From WTFV01 sp965200895 (GTDB lineage: Bacteria > Acidobacteriota > Vicinamibacteria > Vicinamibacterales > UBA8438): DNA of 64,000 nt. The stretch spans positions 930,001 through 994,000 of the forward strand of contig CBDAVM010000002.1 of assembly GCA_965200895.1 (NCBI GenBank), written 5' to 3'. Position numbers and translations under genes: made by a program. The notes beneath the pieces were generated by a model. It did not search any database. It was not told the origin of the DNA and saw only the letters and a program-made list of their open reading frames with translations. Positions within the stretch are counted from its first letter, which is position 1. Every line of letters starts with the position of its first letter. Below, piece after piece: positions 12,870 through 21,498 of this stretch.

Positions 12870-14366
12870 ATGCTGCCCACCTCCCTGGGAAGCCTGCGTC
12901 AGGCAGTCGAGGCCGGTGAGATTCCACGCCGCAGCGTCAAGCGCGAGCTGCGTGACAACCTCACGCGCCGGCTGCGGGCCGGCGAACCGCTCTTTTCCGG
13001 CATCGTCGGTTACGACGACTCGGTCGTCCCGCAGGTGGCCAACGCCATCCTCTCGCAGCACGACTTCGTGCTGCTGGGCCTGCGCGGCCAGGCGAAGACG
13101 CGGCTGATCCGGGGACTGGCGGAGCTGCTCGACGAGGCGATCCCGGTCATGCCGGACTGCGACATCAACGACGATCCGCTCGCCCCGATCTGCGCCGCGT
13201 GCCGCGCCCGCGTCCGCGAGGAGGGAGACGACCTGCCCGTCGCGTGGCTCGATCGCTCCATGCGCTATGTCGAGAAACTCGCGACGCCGGACGTGACCAT
13301 CGCCGACATGATCGGCGACATCGATCCGATCAAGGCGGCGGCGGCGGGACGCCGGCTCTCGGACGAGCTGACCGTCCACTACGGGCTCGTGCCGCGCGCC
13401 AACCGCTGCATCTTCGCGATCAACGAGTTGCCCGACCTCGCCGGCAAGATCCAGGTCGGCCTGTTCAACATCCTGCAGGAAGGCGACATCCAGATCCGGG
13501 GCTATCCGGTACGCATGCGGCTCGACATCGCCATGACGTTCACCGCAAACCCGGAGGACTATACCGCCCGGGGCAAGATCGTCACCCCGCTGAAGGACCG
13601 CATCGGGTCGGAGATTCGCACCCACTATCCACGCACCCGCCACGAGGCCATGGCCATCACCGAGCAGGAGGCCTGGGTCGTGCGCGGCGGCGCGGCCGAG
13701 GTCGCGGTGCCGCTTTATGTGCGCGAGGTGGTCGAGGAGATCGCCTTCCAGGCGCGGACGAACAAGAAGATCGACGGCCGCTCCGGGGTGAGCCAGCGGA
13801 TGCCGATCACCTGCCTCGAGAACGTGGTGTCGAACGCGGAGCGCCGCGCCATCGCCGCCGGGGAAGCGCCGGCGGCACGCATCACCGATGTCTACGCGTC
13901 GCTGCCGGCCATGACCGGCAAGTTCGAGCTGGAGTACGAGGGCGAACTGCGAGGCGCCGACGCGGTGGCGAGCGAGATCATTCGCGCTGCGGTCGGGGCC
14001 GTGTTCGGCGGCTGGTTCGACGGCGTCGACACCCACCAGGTCGTCGAGTGGTTCGAGATGGGAGGCACGCTGCAGGAGAGCGACACCACGTCGTCCGAGG
14101 CATTCGTCGCCGACGTCGCACAGATCCACGGCCTGCTGGAGCTGGCCGAGCGCGCCGGCGTCGCAGCCGGGGACCCGCCGGCGCAGATCGCCTCGGCCGT
14201 CGACTTCGTGCTGGAGGGCCTGTGCGCCCAGCGCAAGATCAGCCGCAGCGACGGCGGCGGCTACGAGGCGGTCGAGAAGCCGCGGCCGGCGGCTCAACCG
14301 TCCGAACCGGTCCTCGACCCCCGGCAGCCGGCGCCGCGCGGCAGCCGGAAGAAGTACTACAACTGA
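12870..14366 (+). CDS. MoxR/Mg-chelatase-type AAA+ ATPase
   Basis: The 498-residue protein has a MoxR-like Walker A, GLRGQAKT (about residues 70-77), and the helix-2 insert typical of MoxR/ChlI ATPases. The expected Walker B (hhhhDE) reads CIFAINELPDL at about 178-188, with Asn where Asp is normal. A CDINDDPLAPICAAC segment just after Walker A is an unusual cysteine cluster. The C-terminal 150 residues match no domain I know. The next gene, 26 bases on, encodes a VWA protein. MoxR-VWA pairs act as chaperones that insert metals or remodel complexes. Divergent from the oxidoreductase gene across 194 bases. Confidence 0.82.
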   Translation: MLPTSLGSLRQAVEAGEIPRRSVKRELRDNLTRRLRAGEPLFSGIVGYDDSVVPQVANAILSQHDFVLLGLRGQAKTRLIRGLAELLDEAIPVMPDCDINDDPLAPICAACRARVREEGDDLPVAWLDRSMRYVEKLATPDVTIADMIGDIDPIKAAAAGRRLSDELTVHYGLVPRANRCIFAINELPDLAGKIQVGLFNILQEGDIQIRGYPVRMRLDIAMTFTANPEDYTARGKIVTPLKDRIGSEIRTHYPRTRHEAMAITEQEAWVVRGGAAEVAVPLYVREVVEEIAFQARTNKKIDGRSGVSQRMPITCLENVVSNAERRAIAAGEAPAARITDVYASLPAMTGKFELEYEGELRGADAVASEIIRAAVGAVFGGWFDGVDTHQVVEWFEMGGTLQESDTTSSEAFVADVAQIHGLLELAERAGVAAGDPPAQIASAVDFVLEGLCAQRKISRSDGGGYEAVEKPRPAAQPSEPVLDPRQPAPRGSRKKYYN

Positions 14367-14391
14367 AGCTGTGGAAGACTGACGCGGGCGG

Positions 14392-15663
14392 ATGCGCTAT
14401 CGCTATACGCGCTACACCGGTGACGGACTCGACGGCATCGACCTCGACGAGCTGGTCTCGAAGCTCTCCCGGCTGCTGCTGTCGAGCGGCTTCGACAACC
14501 GTCACGATCCGTACGGCGACCCGTTCGATCGTGACGGCGACGATCGGAGCCTGCAGTCGCTGCACGATGCGATTCTCGACGCGCTGCTCAACGGCGGCCT
14601 GCTCCCGGACGACGCGCTCGACCGCCTGCTGGGGGACGCCGCCGACGCCGACCAGGAGCACGGGCAGTCCCGCCTGGAGGAGCTCGTCCAGGAGCTCATC
14701 CGACAGATGGCCGCGCAGGGCTACATCTCGCTGGAGGCCGACGGGGCGCCCTCCGAGGGCGCCGGGGACGAACCCGGCCGGGACGCCTCGACGGCCCGCT
14801 TCCAGGTCACCGACAAGAGCCTCGACTTCCTCGGCTACCGGGCCCTGCGCGACCTGCTCGGATCGAGCGGGCGCAGCAGCGCCGGCCGGCACGACACGCA
14901 CGAGCTCGCCACCGGCGTGGAGGCGGGCGGCGCCTCGAAGCCGTACGAGTTCGGCGACACGCTGAACATCGACGCCAGCGGCACGATCCGCAACGCCGTG
15001 CAGCGGGCGCCAGCCGGTCGCGGCGGCGTCATCGACGTGCAGTACGGGGACCTGATGGTGGCCCAGGGCGAGTACCAGAGCTCGTGCGCGACGGTCCTCA
15101 TGCTCGACTGCAGCCACAGCATGATTCTCTACGGCGAAGACCGCTTCACGCCGGCCAAGCAGGTGGCGCTGGCGCTGTCCCACCTGATCCGGAGCCAGTA
15201 TCCGGGCGATGCCCTGAACGCGGTCCTGTTCCATGACTCGGCGGAAGAGATTCCGCTCCGGCAGCTTGCGCGCGTGCGCGTCGGCCCGTGGTACACGAAC
15301 ACCCGCGAGGGCCTGCGCCTGGCGCGGCGCATCCTGGAACGCCAGCGCAAGGACATGCGCCAGATAGTGATGATCACCGACGGCAAGCCCTCCGCCCTCA
15401 CACGGGCCGACGGACGCATCTACCGCAACGCGTTCGGTCTCGACCCGACGATCATCCGGGAGACGTTCGCCGAGGTCGCCAACTGCCGGCGCGCCGGCAT
15501 CATGATCAATACGTTCATGCTGGCGCGCGACTACGAGCTGGTAAGCTTCGTGCGGCGCGTGGCGGCCATCTGCCGGGGCAAGGCGTACTTCACGACCCCG
15601 TACACCCTGGGCCGCTACGTCCTGATGGACTACATGGACAAGAAGACCCGAACGGTGCACTGA
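14392..15663 (+). CDS. VWA-domain protein partnered with the upstream AAA+ ATPase
   Basis: The 423-residue protein has a C-terminal von Willebrand A domain: MIDAS motif LDCSHSM (DxSxS) near residue 240, and the MITDGKPS loop typical of CoxE/ChlD-like VWA proteins. The N-terminal half is charged and probably flexible (several Asp/Gly-rich stretches and a helical LEELVQELIRQM segment). No signal peptide, so cytoplasmic. Its stop TGA directly abuts the GTG of the next gene, and the ATPase is 26 bases upstream. The VWA partner normally recruits the target of the MoxR-type ATPase; no metal enzyme that would be an obvious client is adjacent. Confidence 0.85.
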   Translation: MRYRYTRYTGDGLDGIDLDELVSKLSRLLLSSGFDNRHDPYGDPFDRDGDDRSLQSLHDAILDALLNGGLLPDDALDRLLGDAADADQEHGQSRLEELVQELIRQMAAQGYISLEADGAPSEGAGDEPGRDASTARFQVTDKSLDFLGYRALRDLLGSSGRSSAGRHDTHELATGVEAGGASKPYEFGDTLNIDASGTIRNAVQRAPAGRGGVIDVQYGDLMVAQGEYQSSCATVLMLDCSHSMILYGEDRFTPAKQVALALSHLIRSQYPGDALNAVLFHDSAEEIPLRQLARVRVGPWYTNTREGLRLARRILERQRKDMRQIVMITDGKPSALTRADGRIYRNAFGLDPTIIRETFAEVANCRRAGIMINTFMLARDYELVSFVRRVAAICRGKAYFTTPYTLGRYVLMDYMDKKTRTVH

Positions 15664-16308
15664 GTGGCGAGCGCGACCCTGCCCGACCGCATCCCGATCT
15701 TCCCGCTCCCCAACGTGGTGCTCTTCCCGTCCGTCTTCCTGCCCCTGCACATCTTCGAGCCGCGCTACCGTGAGATGGTGGCCGACGCGCTCGACGGCGA
15801 CCGGCTGATCGGAATGGTGCTGCTCCGGGACGGCTGGCAACGGGACGACGACCCGAATCCACCAATCTTCCCGATCGGCTGCGCGGGCCGCATCACCCAT
15901 GTGGCGTCGCTTCCCGAGGGACGCTACAACATCGTGCTGCGCGGGATCCAACGCTTTCGGGTCGAGGACGAAAACCATGCACGGCCCTACCGCATCGCGA
16001 CGGTCGACGCCCTGCCCGAGCCTGCCATTGCGGGAAGGCCGGAACGTCTGCGCGCCGGTCGACAGCGACTGGAGGAACTGCTCGGCCGGCCGGCGGCGGG
16101 AACCGGATCGGAATCGCGCATCCCGCCCGGCATGGCTGACGTCGAGTTGATCAACGTCCTGTCCCAGTGTCTGGAATTCGAGCCGATCGAACGTCAGGCG
16201 CTTCTGGAGAAGGACGGCCCCTGCGAGCGGTGCTCGACGCTGATCGATCTGCTCGAGATGCGCCTGCTGGCGGCCGGAAAGCCTTTCTCCGGCACCGGTG
16301 TGCAGTAG
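15664..16308 (+). CDS. Lon N-terminal (substrate-binding) domain protein
   Basis: The 214-residue product begins with GTG immediately after the VWA stop codon. IPIFPLPNVVLFPSVFLPLHIFEPRYREM is recognisable in pieces as the Lon N-domain (PUA-like fold) opening: IFPLPNVVLFPS and LHIFEPRYREM. There is no ATPase or peptidase part, so it is a stand-alone LON-substrate-binding protein, common in bacteria and of undefined role. Coupling to the ATPase and VWA genes suggests it is an adaptor or client-recognition subunit of that module; that is inference. Confidence 0.85.
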   Translation: MASATLPDRIPIFPLPNVVLFPSVFLPLHIFEPRYREMVADALDGDRLIGMVLLRDGWQRDDDPNPPIFPIGCAGRITHVASLPEGRYNIVLRGIQRFRVEDENHARPYRIATVDALPEPAIAGRPERLRAGRQRLEELLGRPAAGTGSESRIPPGMADVELINVLSQCLEFEPIERQALLEKDGPCERCSTLIDLLEMRLLAAGKPFSGTGVQ

Positions 16309-16316
16309 GTCGGCGG

Positions 16317-17318
16317 CTACGCGCCGACCGGTTCGCGGCCCAGCCGGCGTGCGATGTGCTCCACGACGACCCGGCCGTGAAAGCGGCCGTTCTCGATGAA
16401 CACCTCGCCCCGGTTGGCCCCGGCGACCACGGCGCCGGCCAGATAGAGACCGGGCACGTTGGTCTCGAACGTCTCCGGGTCGTGCCGCGGCACGTTGTTG
16501 TCGGCCACCTGGATGCCGGCTCCGCGGAGGAAGTCGAGATCGGCGAGGTAGCCGGTCAGCAGAAACACGCCCTCGGCCGGAAGCGTCTCGCGCACGCCGC
16601 CGCGTTCGACGACCACCTCCCGCAACCGGATCTCGACGACGGTGGTCTCGAAGCGCGCCGCGATGGAGCCTTCCCGGATGCGGTTCTCGATATCCGGCCT
16701 GACCCAGTACTTGATGGACGCCCCGAGCTCGGCCCGCCGGTGCACCAGAGTGACGTGCGCGCCACTCCGGTAGAGGTCGAGGGCCGCCTCGGCCGCGGAG
16801 TTCTTGCCGCCGACCACGACCACCGGTCGGCGGTAGAACTCGTGCGGTTCCGTGTAGTAGTGGGAGACGTGCGGCAGGTCCTCGCCGGGAACGCCGAGCT
16901 GATTGGGATGATCGTAACAACCGCTGGCGACGACCACCGTCCGGGCGCGCCAGATCCGCTCACCGCCCGCGTCGTGCGCCGTCCGCACCGCGAAGACGTC
17001 GTCGTCGCCGCGGCGAATCGCGGTCACCGTACAGCCGAAGTCGATGGCCAGATCGAAGGTGTCGACGACGCGCCGGTAGTACCGCAGCGTCTCGTCGCGC
17101 GTCGGCTTGCCGTGAGGCGTCACGAACGGCAGATCGCCAATCTCCAGCAGATCCGGCGTCGTGAAGAAGACCATCTGGCCGGGGAAGTGAAACAACGAGT
17201 TGACGAGCACTCCCTTCTCGAAGGTACGGAATGCAAGGCCGGCCCGCCGGGCCGCGATCGCGGCGGCCAAGCCGGCCGGACCGGCGCCTACGATGATCAG
17301 ATCATGGATTGACGTCAT
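16317..17318 (-). CDS. YpdA-like FAD/NAD(P) pyridine nucleotide-disulfide oxidoreductase
   Basis: The 333-residue enzyme has two dinucleotide folds, VGAGPAGLAAAIAARRAG at the N-terminus and VVVGGKNSAAEAALDLYR in the middle, plus a C-terminal GLYLAGAVVAG FAD segment. No CxxC pair is present, as in YpdA (bacillithiol disulfide reductase) and ferredoxin-NADP reductases but unlike thioredoxin reductase. The segment FHFPGQMVFFTTPDLLEIG is typical of YpdA. Bacillithiol use by this organism is not shown, so the thiol substrate is open. It is the last gene of a minus-strand run with folE, five bases after the preceding stop. Confidence 0.82.
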   Translation of the reverse strand: MTSIHDLIIVGAGPAGLAAAIAARRAGLAFRTFEKGVLVNSLFHFPGQMVFFTTPDLLEIGDLPFVTPHGKPTRDETLRYYRRVVDTFDLAIDFGCTVTAIRRGDDDVFAVRTAHDAGGERIWRARTVVVASGCYDHPNQLGVPGEDLPHVSHYYTEPHEFYRRPVVVVGGKNSAAEAALDLYRSGAHVTLVHRRAELGASIKYWVRPDIENRIREGSIAARFETTVVEIRLREVVVERGGVRETLPAEGVFLLTGYLADLDFLRGAGIQVADNNVPRHDPETFETNVPGLYLAGAVVAGANRGEVFIENGRFHGRVVVEHIARRLGREPVGA

Positions 17319-17323
17319 GGTTT

Positions 17324-17956
17324 TCAGGGCGCGCCCTGGCGGGACGCGTACTCGATCTGCACTTCGCTGATGATCGCGACCGGCCGGCCCGGCGACCAGA
17401 TGCGTTCCAGGTTGCCGTCTACGCCGGTCAACTCCAGGGTCTGTCCCACGATGACCACCTGGTCCAGACCGGCCGGAATCGTGATGGAGACCCGCTCTTC
17501 GCCGATCGGCGCGATCGCCTTGATCCCTTCCGGTCCGGCCCCCCCCGCAATGCGGTCGAACAGATCTCCCGCCGTGCGGAACTCGTTCAGCACGTAGCGT
17601 CGACCGAGCACATCACCGGCCGGCGAGGCGACCGCCACCTCGGCCAGATACCGAGTGTAGGCGCGGCCGCGCCTGACGTCGTCCTCGGAGTAGGTATGGC
17701 GGTTGTGAAGATTGAAGGAGAGCGTCGCCGCACCGCGCCGCGGCGGGAGGACGACAGTGATTCCCAGCGCCGGATCCTGCTGGGCGAGAACGTCGCAGAA
17801 AACGACGTCGGTCTCGACACCGATACCGAGTACCGCCGGACAGCGCACCTGCGCCGATTCGACGAGACGCCCCTGCCCGCTCTGGGCCGGCGCTGCGCCG
17901 ATCGCCAGACCGGCCAGCGCCGGCAACAGCGACCACCGGATGTCCAGTTGCCTCAT
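17324..17956 (-). CDS. exported protein of unknown function
   Basis: The 210-residue protein begins MRQLDIRWSLLPALAGLAIGA, a signal peptide with likely cleavage near APAQSGQG. The rest is beta-rich with no catalytic motif I recognise; two cysteines (in VRCPAVL and VVFCDVL) could form a disulfide. Its ATG overlaps the folE stop by four bases (ATGA), so translation is coupled to folE, and ypdA follows five bases downstream. I do not recognise the family. Coupling of an exported protein to cytosolic enzymes is odd and argues only for shared expression. Confidence 0.75.
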   Translation of the reverse strand: MRQLDIRWSLLPALAGLAIGAAPAQSGQGRLVESAQVRCPAVLGIGVETDVVFCDVLAQQDPALGITVVLPPRRGAATLSFNLHNRHTYSEDDVRRGRAYTRYLAEVAVASPAGDVLGRRYVLNEFRTAGDLFDRIAGGAGPEGIKAIAPIGEERVSITIPAGLDQVVIVGQTLELTGVDGNLERIWSPGRPVAIISEVQIEYASRQGAP

Positions 17957-18591
17957 GTCGGTGCCACCTCCCGGGCGCCGGCCCCGACCCGGGCCGGATC
18001 GAGCGCGGCGCGCATGGCGCCGCGCAGGTGGAGCAGTTCAAGGAACTCCATCCGCGTGCGGGCGTCCGAACGGAATGCGCCGCGCATGGCGCTCGTCAGC
18101 GCGAAGGCGTTCTGTTTCTCCACGCCCCGCATCAGCATGCACAGGTGCGTCGCCTCCATGACGACGCCGACCCCGAGCGGATCCAGCTTGTCCGAGATGA
18201 CTTCCGCAATCTGATTCGTCAGGCGTTCCTGGATCTGCAGCCGCCGGCTGAACACGTCGACGAGACGAGGAATCTTGCTCAACCCCACGACCCGGTCCCG
18301 CGGCAGGTACGCGATGTGACACTTGCCGAAGAACGGCAGCAGGTGATGCTCGCACAGACTGTAGAAGTCGATGTCCCTCACAATCACCATCTCGCTGCAA
18401 TCGACCGTGAAGAGCGCGTCGTTCAGCACGGCGTCGATATCCTGCCCGTAACCGCGGGTCAGGAACTGAAGCGCCTCGGCCACGCGGCCGGGGGTGCGGA
18501 GCAGTCCCTCGCGGGTCGGATCCTCCCCCACCTCGGCCAGCAGCGTCTCGACCGCCGCCTTGACGCGTTCCTCGTTCATCCGCAACGGCAT
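17953..18591 (-). CDS. folE: GTP cyclohydrolase I
   Basis: FolE converts GTP to dihydroneopterin triphosphate, the first step of folate and pterin synthesis. The zinc site is CEHHLLPFFGKCHIAY with the later Cys in THLCMLMRG, and the LSKIPRLVDVFSRRLQIQERL segment is diagnostic. ATG 18591 overlaps the upstream stop by one base (TGATG), giving 212 residues; ATG 18579 (MNEERVKAAV) is nearly as likely. The 3' end overlaps the next gene by four bases. The C-terminus carries an extra 15-20 residues (MRAALDPARVGAGAREVAPT) beyond the usual end. The frame extends further upstream but is non-coding there. Confidence 0.95.
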   Translation of the reverse strand: MPLRMNEERVKAAVETLLAEVGEDPTREGLLRTPGRVAEALQFLTRGYGQDIDAVLNDALFTVDCSEMVIVRDIDFYSLCEHHLLPFFGKCHIAYLPRDRVVGLSKIPRLVDVFSRRLQIQERLTNQIAEVISDKLDPLGVGVVMEATHLCMLMRGVEKQNAFALTSAMRGAFRSDARTRMEFLELLHLRGAMRAALDPARVGAGAREVAPT

Positions 18592-19472
18592 CAGTAGGTG
18601 TAGAAGCCCCGGCCCGTCTTGCGGCCGTGCCGGCCGGCCAGCACCATGCGCTTCAACAGTGGCGGCGGCGCGTACCGCGGATCCTTGAACTCGTCGTACA
18701 TGATGCCGGCGATGTAGCAGGTCGTGTCGAGTCCCACGAAATCGAGCAGCGTGAACGGCCCCATCGGGTAGCCGCATCCGAGCGACATGGTCTTGTCGAT
18801 GTCCTCGATGGTCCCGAGCCCCTCCTCGTGAGCGCGGATGGCGTCGAGCAGGTACGGAATGAGGAGCCGGTTCGCGATGAACCCGGGTCGGTCCGGCACG
18901 GTCACCGGGTCCTTGCCGAGGCTGCGGCCGAACGTGAACATGTCCTCGTGGGTCCGATCACTGGTCGCGAGGCCCCGAACGACCTCGACCAGCTTCATGA
19001 TCGGCACCGGACTGAAGAAGTGCAGCCCGATGAATCGTTCCGGCCGCCGGGTTGCCGACGCCAGCTCCGTGATGCAGAGCGAGGACGTGTTGCTCGCAAA
19101 CACGGTGTCGGCGGCGACCACGCCCTCCAGCGTCGTGAACACCTCGCGTTTGGCGTCGACGTTCTCGACGATCGCCTCGATGATCAGGTCGCAGTCCGCC
19201 AGGTCTTCCAGCCGGCTGGTGCCGCTGAGATTGGCCAGGATCCGGTCCCGTTCGCCCGCCGAGACCTTGCCCCGCTCCACGCCGGCCGCAAGAAACGACT
19301 CGATCCGACCGATGCCGGCGGTGACGGTCTCGTCGTTCACCTCGCGCACGATCGTGCGGTAGCCGGCCTGCGCCGACACCTGCGCGATACCCGAGCCCAT
19401 GAGCCCGCATCCGACGATGCCGATGGTTTCGTAACCCAAAGCGATACCGGCGCGCCCTTCCTCGAAGCGCAC
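18591..19472 (-). CDS. 3-hydroxybutyryl-CoA dehydrogenase
   Basis: The 293-residue enzyme has the NAD fold IGIVGCGLMGSGIAQVSAQAG near the N-terminus and the catalytic His in GLHFFSPVPIMKLVEVV, with FVGLDTTCYIAG in the C-terminal dimerisation domain. It interconverts acetoacetyl-CoA and 3-hydroxybutyryl-CoA in beta-oxidation or butyrate/PHB metabolism. Length fits the short monofunctional family (Hbd/PaaH). The stop is fused to the folE start by one base. About ten N-terminal residues before YETIGIVG are more than usual, so a slightly later start is possible. Nothing nearby indicates which acyl chain is used. Confidence 0.92.
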   Translation of the reverse strand: MRFEEGRAGIALGYETIGIVGCGLMGSGIAQVSAQAGYRTIVREVNDETVTAGIGRIESFLAAGVERGKVSAGERDRILANLSGTSRLEDLADCDLIIEAIVENVDAKREVFTTLEGVVAADTVFASNTSSLCITELASATRRPERFIGLHFFSPVPIMKLVEVVRGLATSDRTHEDMFTFGRSLGKDPVTVPDRPGFIANRLLIPYLLDAIRAHEEGLGTIEDIDKTMSLGCGYPMGPFTLLDFVGLDTTCYIAGIMYDEFKDPRYAPPPLLKRMVLAGRHGRKTGRGFYTY

Positions 19473-19606
19473 AAACGCAGATCATAACAAAGCCGCCGGC
19501 GCCCGACGATGCCGGGGCCGACGCCGGCACGCTCCCGCGGCGGGCGCCCAGGCATCAACATGCCGAAGGAAATGAAGACGTGGCGGGCCTGCGGACGCGG
19601 TCGGCG

Positions 19607-20590
19607 TCATGGCGCGTTCGCGGCATCCGCGTCGGACCGATCCGGCAGCAGCTCCAGCACCGCGTCGGAAGGCAGCTCGAACGCCAGCGTCACGTTCATG
19701 CCGGCCGAGGTCAGGCGAATCGAGTCGAGCAGGCCGCGCAGCTCGGGGCGCGAGCCGAGCTGCAGGCGGGCAAGGGCAAGGAAGCCCTGCAGCAGGTCGC
19801 GCAAATTGCGACCGGTTTCCTCGTCACGCGCCTCCGCCGTCAATGACCCGCTCACCCCGCCGTTGACGCGGGCCCCCACCGCGAACGCGGCGACCTGCGA
19901 GACCTGCGACTCCACCTCATCGGGAAGCCACTCGCCATCGCCCTCGTTGTCGAGTCGGCCGATGGTCCACGCCGTGCTCCCGCTGTCGACGTGACGCAGC
20001 AGGCCCAACAACGAGTCGTTCGCGTCGACGCCGCCGCCGCCGCTGAACGCCAGGTCGATGGTCCGCCTGACGACCGACTCCGATCCGATCGCGATCACGT
20101 TGGACTCGAGAAACGCCATGGCGACCGGCTCCCCGGCAATCGAGATCAACCGGCGCCCTCGATAGTCGGCAACGGCGCCACCGTGCTCCAGCGCCAGCCC
20201 TTCGAGCCGGTCCACGTCGAAGCGTCCCGCCAGGATTGCGATGCCGCTCGTCCGGTTCGAGTCGTCCGGGACCAGACCGCCGACGACGTATTCGATGTCG
20301 CGCTCGATGTCGATGCCGGTGCGTTCCTGGAACTCGCGCTGTCCGTCCAGCTCGGGCCGGATCTCCCGAAGACGCCGCCGCAGATCCGAATCCATCACCT
20401 CGCGTACGTTGGCGAACGACAGTACCGTCGCCTCCGGTGGAACGTACTGCAATTCGTCGGGCCGTTCCTGCGCCAGGACGAGCGAGGGCAGGCTGCTGCC
20501 GACCCACGCCGCCAGCCCTCCCACGAGCCCGACCGCCATCACGCCGGCGCCGCCGAGCAGGACATACCGGGTGTGTGTCGTCATGGTCAT
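19607..20590 (-). CDS. membrane-anchored exported protein, DUF3352-like
   Basis: The start at 20590 (MTMTTHTRYVLLGG) puts a single hydrophobic segment (VLLGGAGVMAVGLVGGLAAWV) at the N-terminus, a signal anchor or uncleaved signal. The remaining about 290 residues are soluble. The segments LQYVPPEATVLSFANVREVMD and SGIAILAGRFDVDRLEGLA resemble DUF3352-type proteins that open with a PADT/ATL-SFANV motif. Function is unknown. The frame continues upstream over the permease gene but is non-coding there. It is 47 bases after the ABC permease stop and probably in the same transcript, so it could be a periplasmic partner of the exporter. Confidence 0.75.
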   Translation of the reverse strand: MTMTTHTRYVLLGGAGVMAVGLVGGLAAWVGSSLPSLVLAQERPDELQYVPPEATVLSFANVREVMDSDLRRRLREIRPELDGQREFQERTGIDIERDIEYVVGGLVPDDSNRTSGIAILAGRFDVDRLEGLALEHGGAVADYRGRRLISIAGEPVAMAFLESNVIAIGSESVVRRTIDLAFSGGGGVDANDSLLGLLRHVDSGSTAWTIGRLDNEGDGEWLPDEVESQVSQVAAFAVGARVNGGVSGSLTAEARDEETGRNLRDLLQGFLALARLQLGSRPELRGLLDSIRLTSAGMNVTLAFELPSDAVLELLPDRSDADAANAP

Positions 20591-20637
20591 GTCTTCGTCA
20601 ACCAGTATACCGGCCGCCCGGGCCGAAAGTTCCTTCC

Positions 20638-21498
20638 CTACTGCTCCAGCACGTACTCGCGCCGCTCGACGACGCGCATCGCCGCCGACAGCGCGACGGT
20701 CCAGATGAGAGCGAGCGCCACCAGGTTCACCCAGGTGGCCGGCGGCGTCTGAACGGAGGTGAGCAGCGCCTGGATCACGCTCAGCGCGTCGCCTTGCGGC
20801 ATGGCGTGGGGCGCCAGTCCCTGCAGATAGTACGCCACGCTCAGGTGCTTCATGTAGCCGGGAAGAACCACGACCAGTGGCTCCCATCCGAAGACGAACA
20901 CGAGCCCGGTCAGAAGAGGACGCCGGAACCAGGCGCCGACAAGCGCGAAGACCGCGCCGTACACGGCGAGCCCCGCCCCGATGAGGCCGAGATCGAGCAG
21001 CAGGGCCGGGAAGTTCCGTCCGATGCTGCCCCCCAGCAGCGGTACGACCAGAAAGTAGACCAGGATGACGGAGGGCAGGACCACCACCGCGGTGCAGACC
21101 AGATAGGCCAGGTACTTCCCGGCCAGGATTGCGCGGCGCGCGACCGGCCGGGTGAACAGGTAGGTGACGGTCCGATCCTCGACCTCGTCGGCAATCAGCG
21201 CGGTCCCGTAGAACACGCCCAGCACCGGCACCGTGAAGCGCAGGTAGAACGTCCAGATCATGAGCCCGAAGATGTCCGGTCCGTCCAGGCTCACCGGCCG
21301 TCCATCGATCCGGCCCGCTCCGCCGTCGAAGACCGGCAGCGACGCGAGCACCCGCAGCAGCGAGGCAACCAGCACCGGGCCGCCCGCCACCAGGGCCATG
21401 AACACGGTACGCCGCGACCACAGCATCTGGCCCAGACCGAGATCGAAGACCCGGAGCGCGGTGGCCGCGAAGGCGGGAGGGGCGCTCGCAACAGCCAT
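20638..21498 (-). CDS. ABC-2 type transporter permease (second pair)
   Basis: The 286-residue protein has about six hydrophobic segments (for example FYLRFTVPVLGVFYGTALI, LVCTAVVVLPSVILVYFLV, LGLIGAGLAVYGAVFALVG) and the ABC-2 signature region IADEVEDRTVTYLFTRPVARRAILAGKYLAYL. It would form the membrane channel for the ATPase encoded just upstream; its ATG overlaps that gene's stop by one base (TGATG). NosY/NatB-like permeases look similar, but no substrate can be read from the sequence. Inner membrane. Confidence 0.88.
   Translation of the reverse strand: MAVASAPPAFAATALRVFDLGLGQMLWSRRTVFMALVAGGPVLVASLLRVLASLPVFDGGAGRIDGRPVSLDGPDIFGLMIWTFYLRFTVPVLGVFYGTALIADEVEDRTVTYLFTRPVARRAILAGKYLAYLVCTAVVVLPSVILVYFLVVPLLGGSIGRNFPALLLDLGLIGAGLAVYGAVFALVGAWFRRPLLTGLVFVFGWEPLVVVLPGYMKHLSVAYYLQGLAPHAMPQGDALSVIQALLTSVQTPPATWVNLVALALIWTVALSAAMRVVERREYVLEQ

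Noticed and set aside
18592..18777. Upstream extension of folE
   Set aside because: Overlaps the 3' end of the dehydrogenase gene; FolE homology and TGATG coupling support 18591 or 18579.
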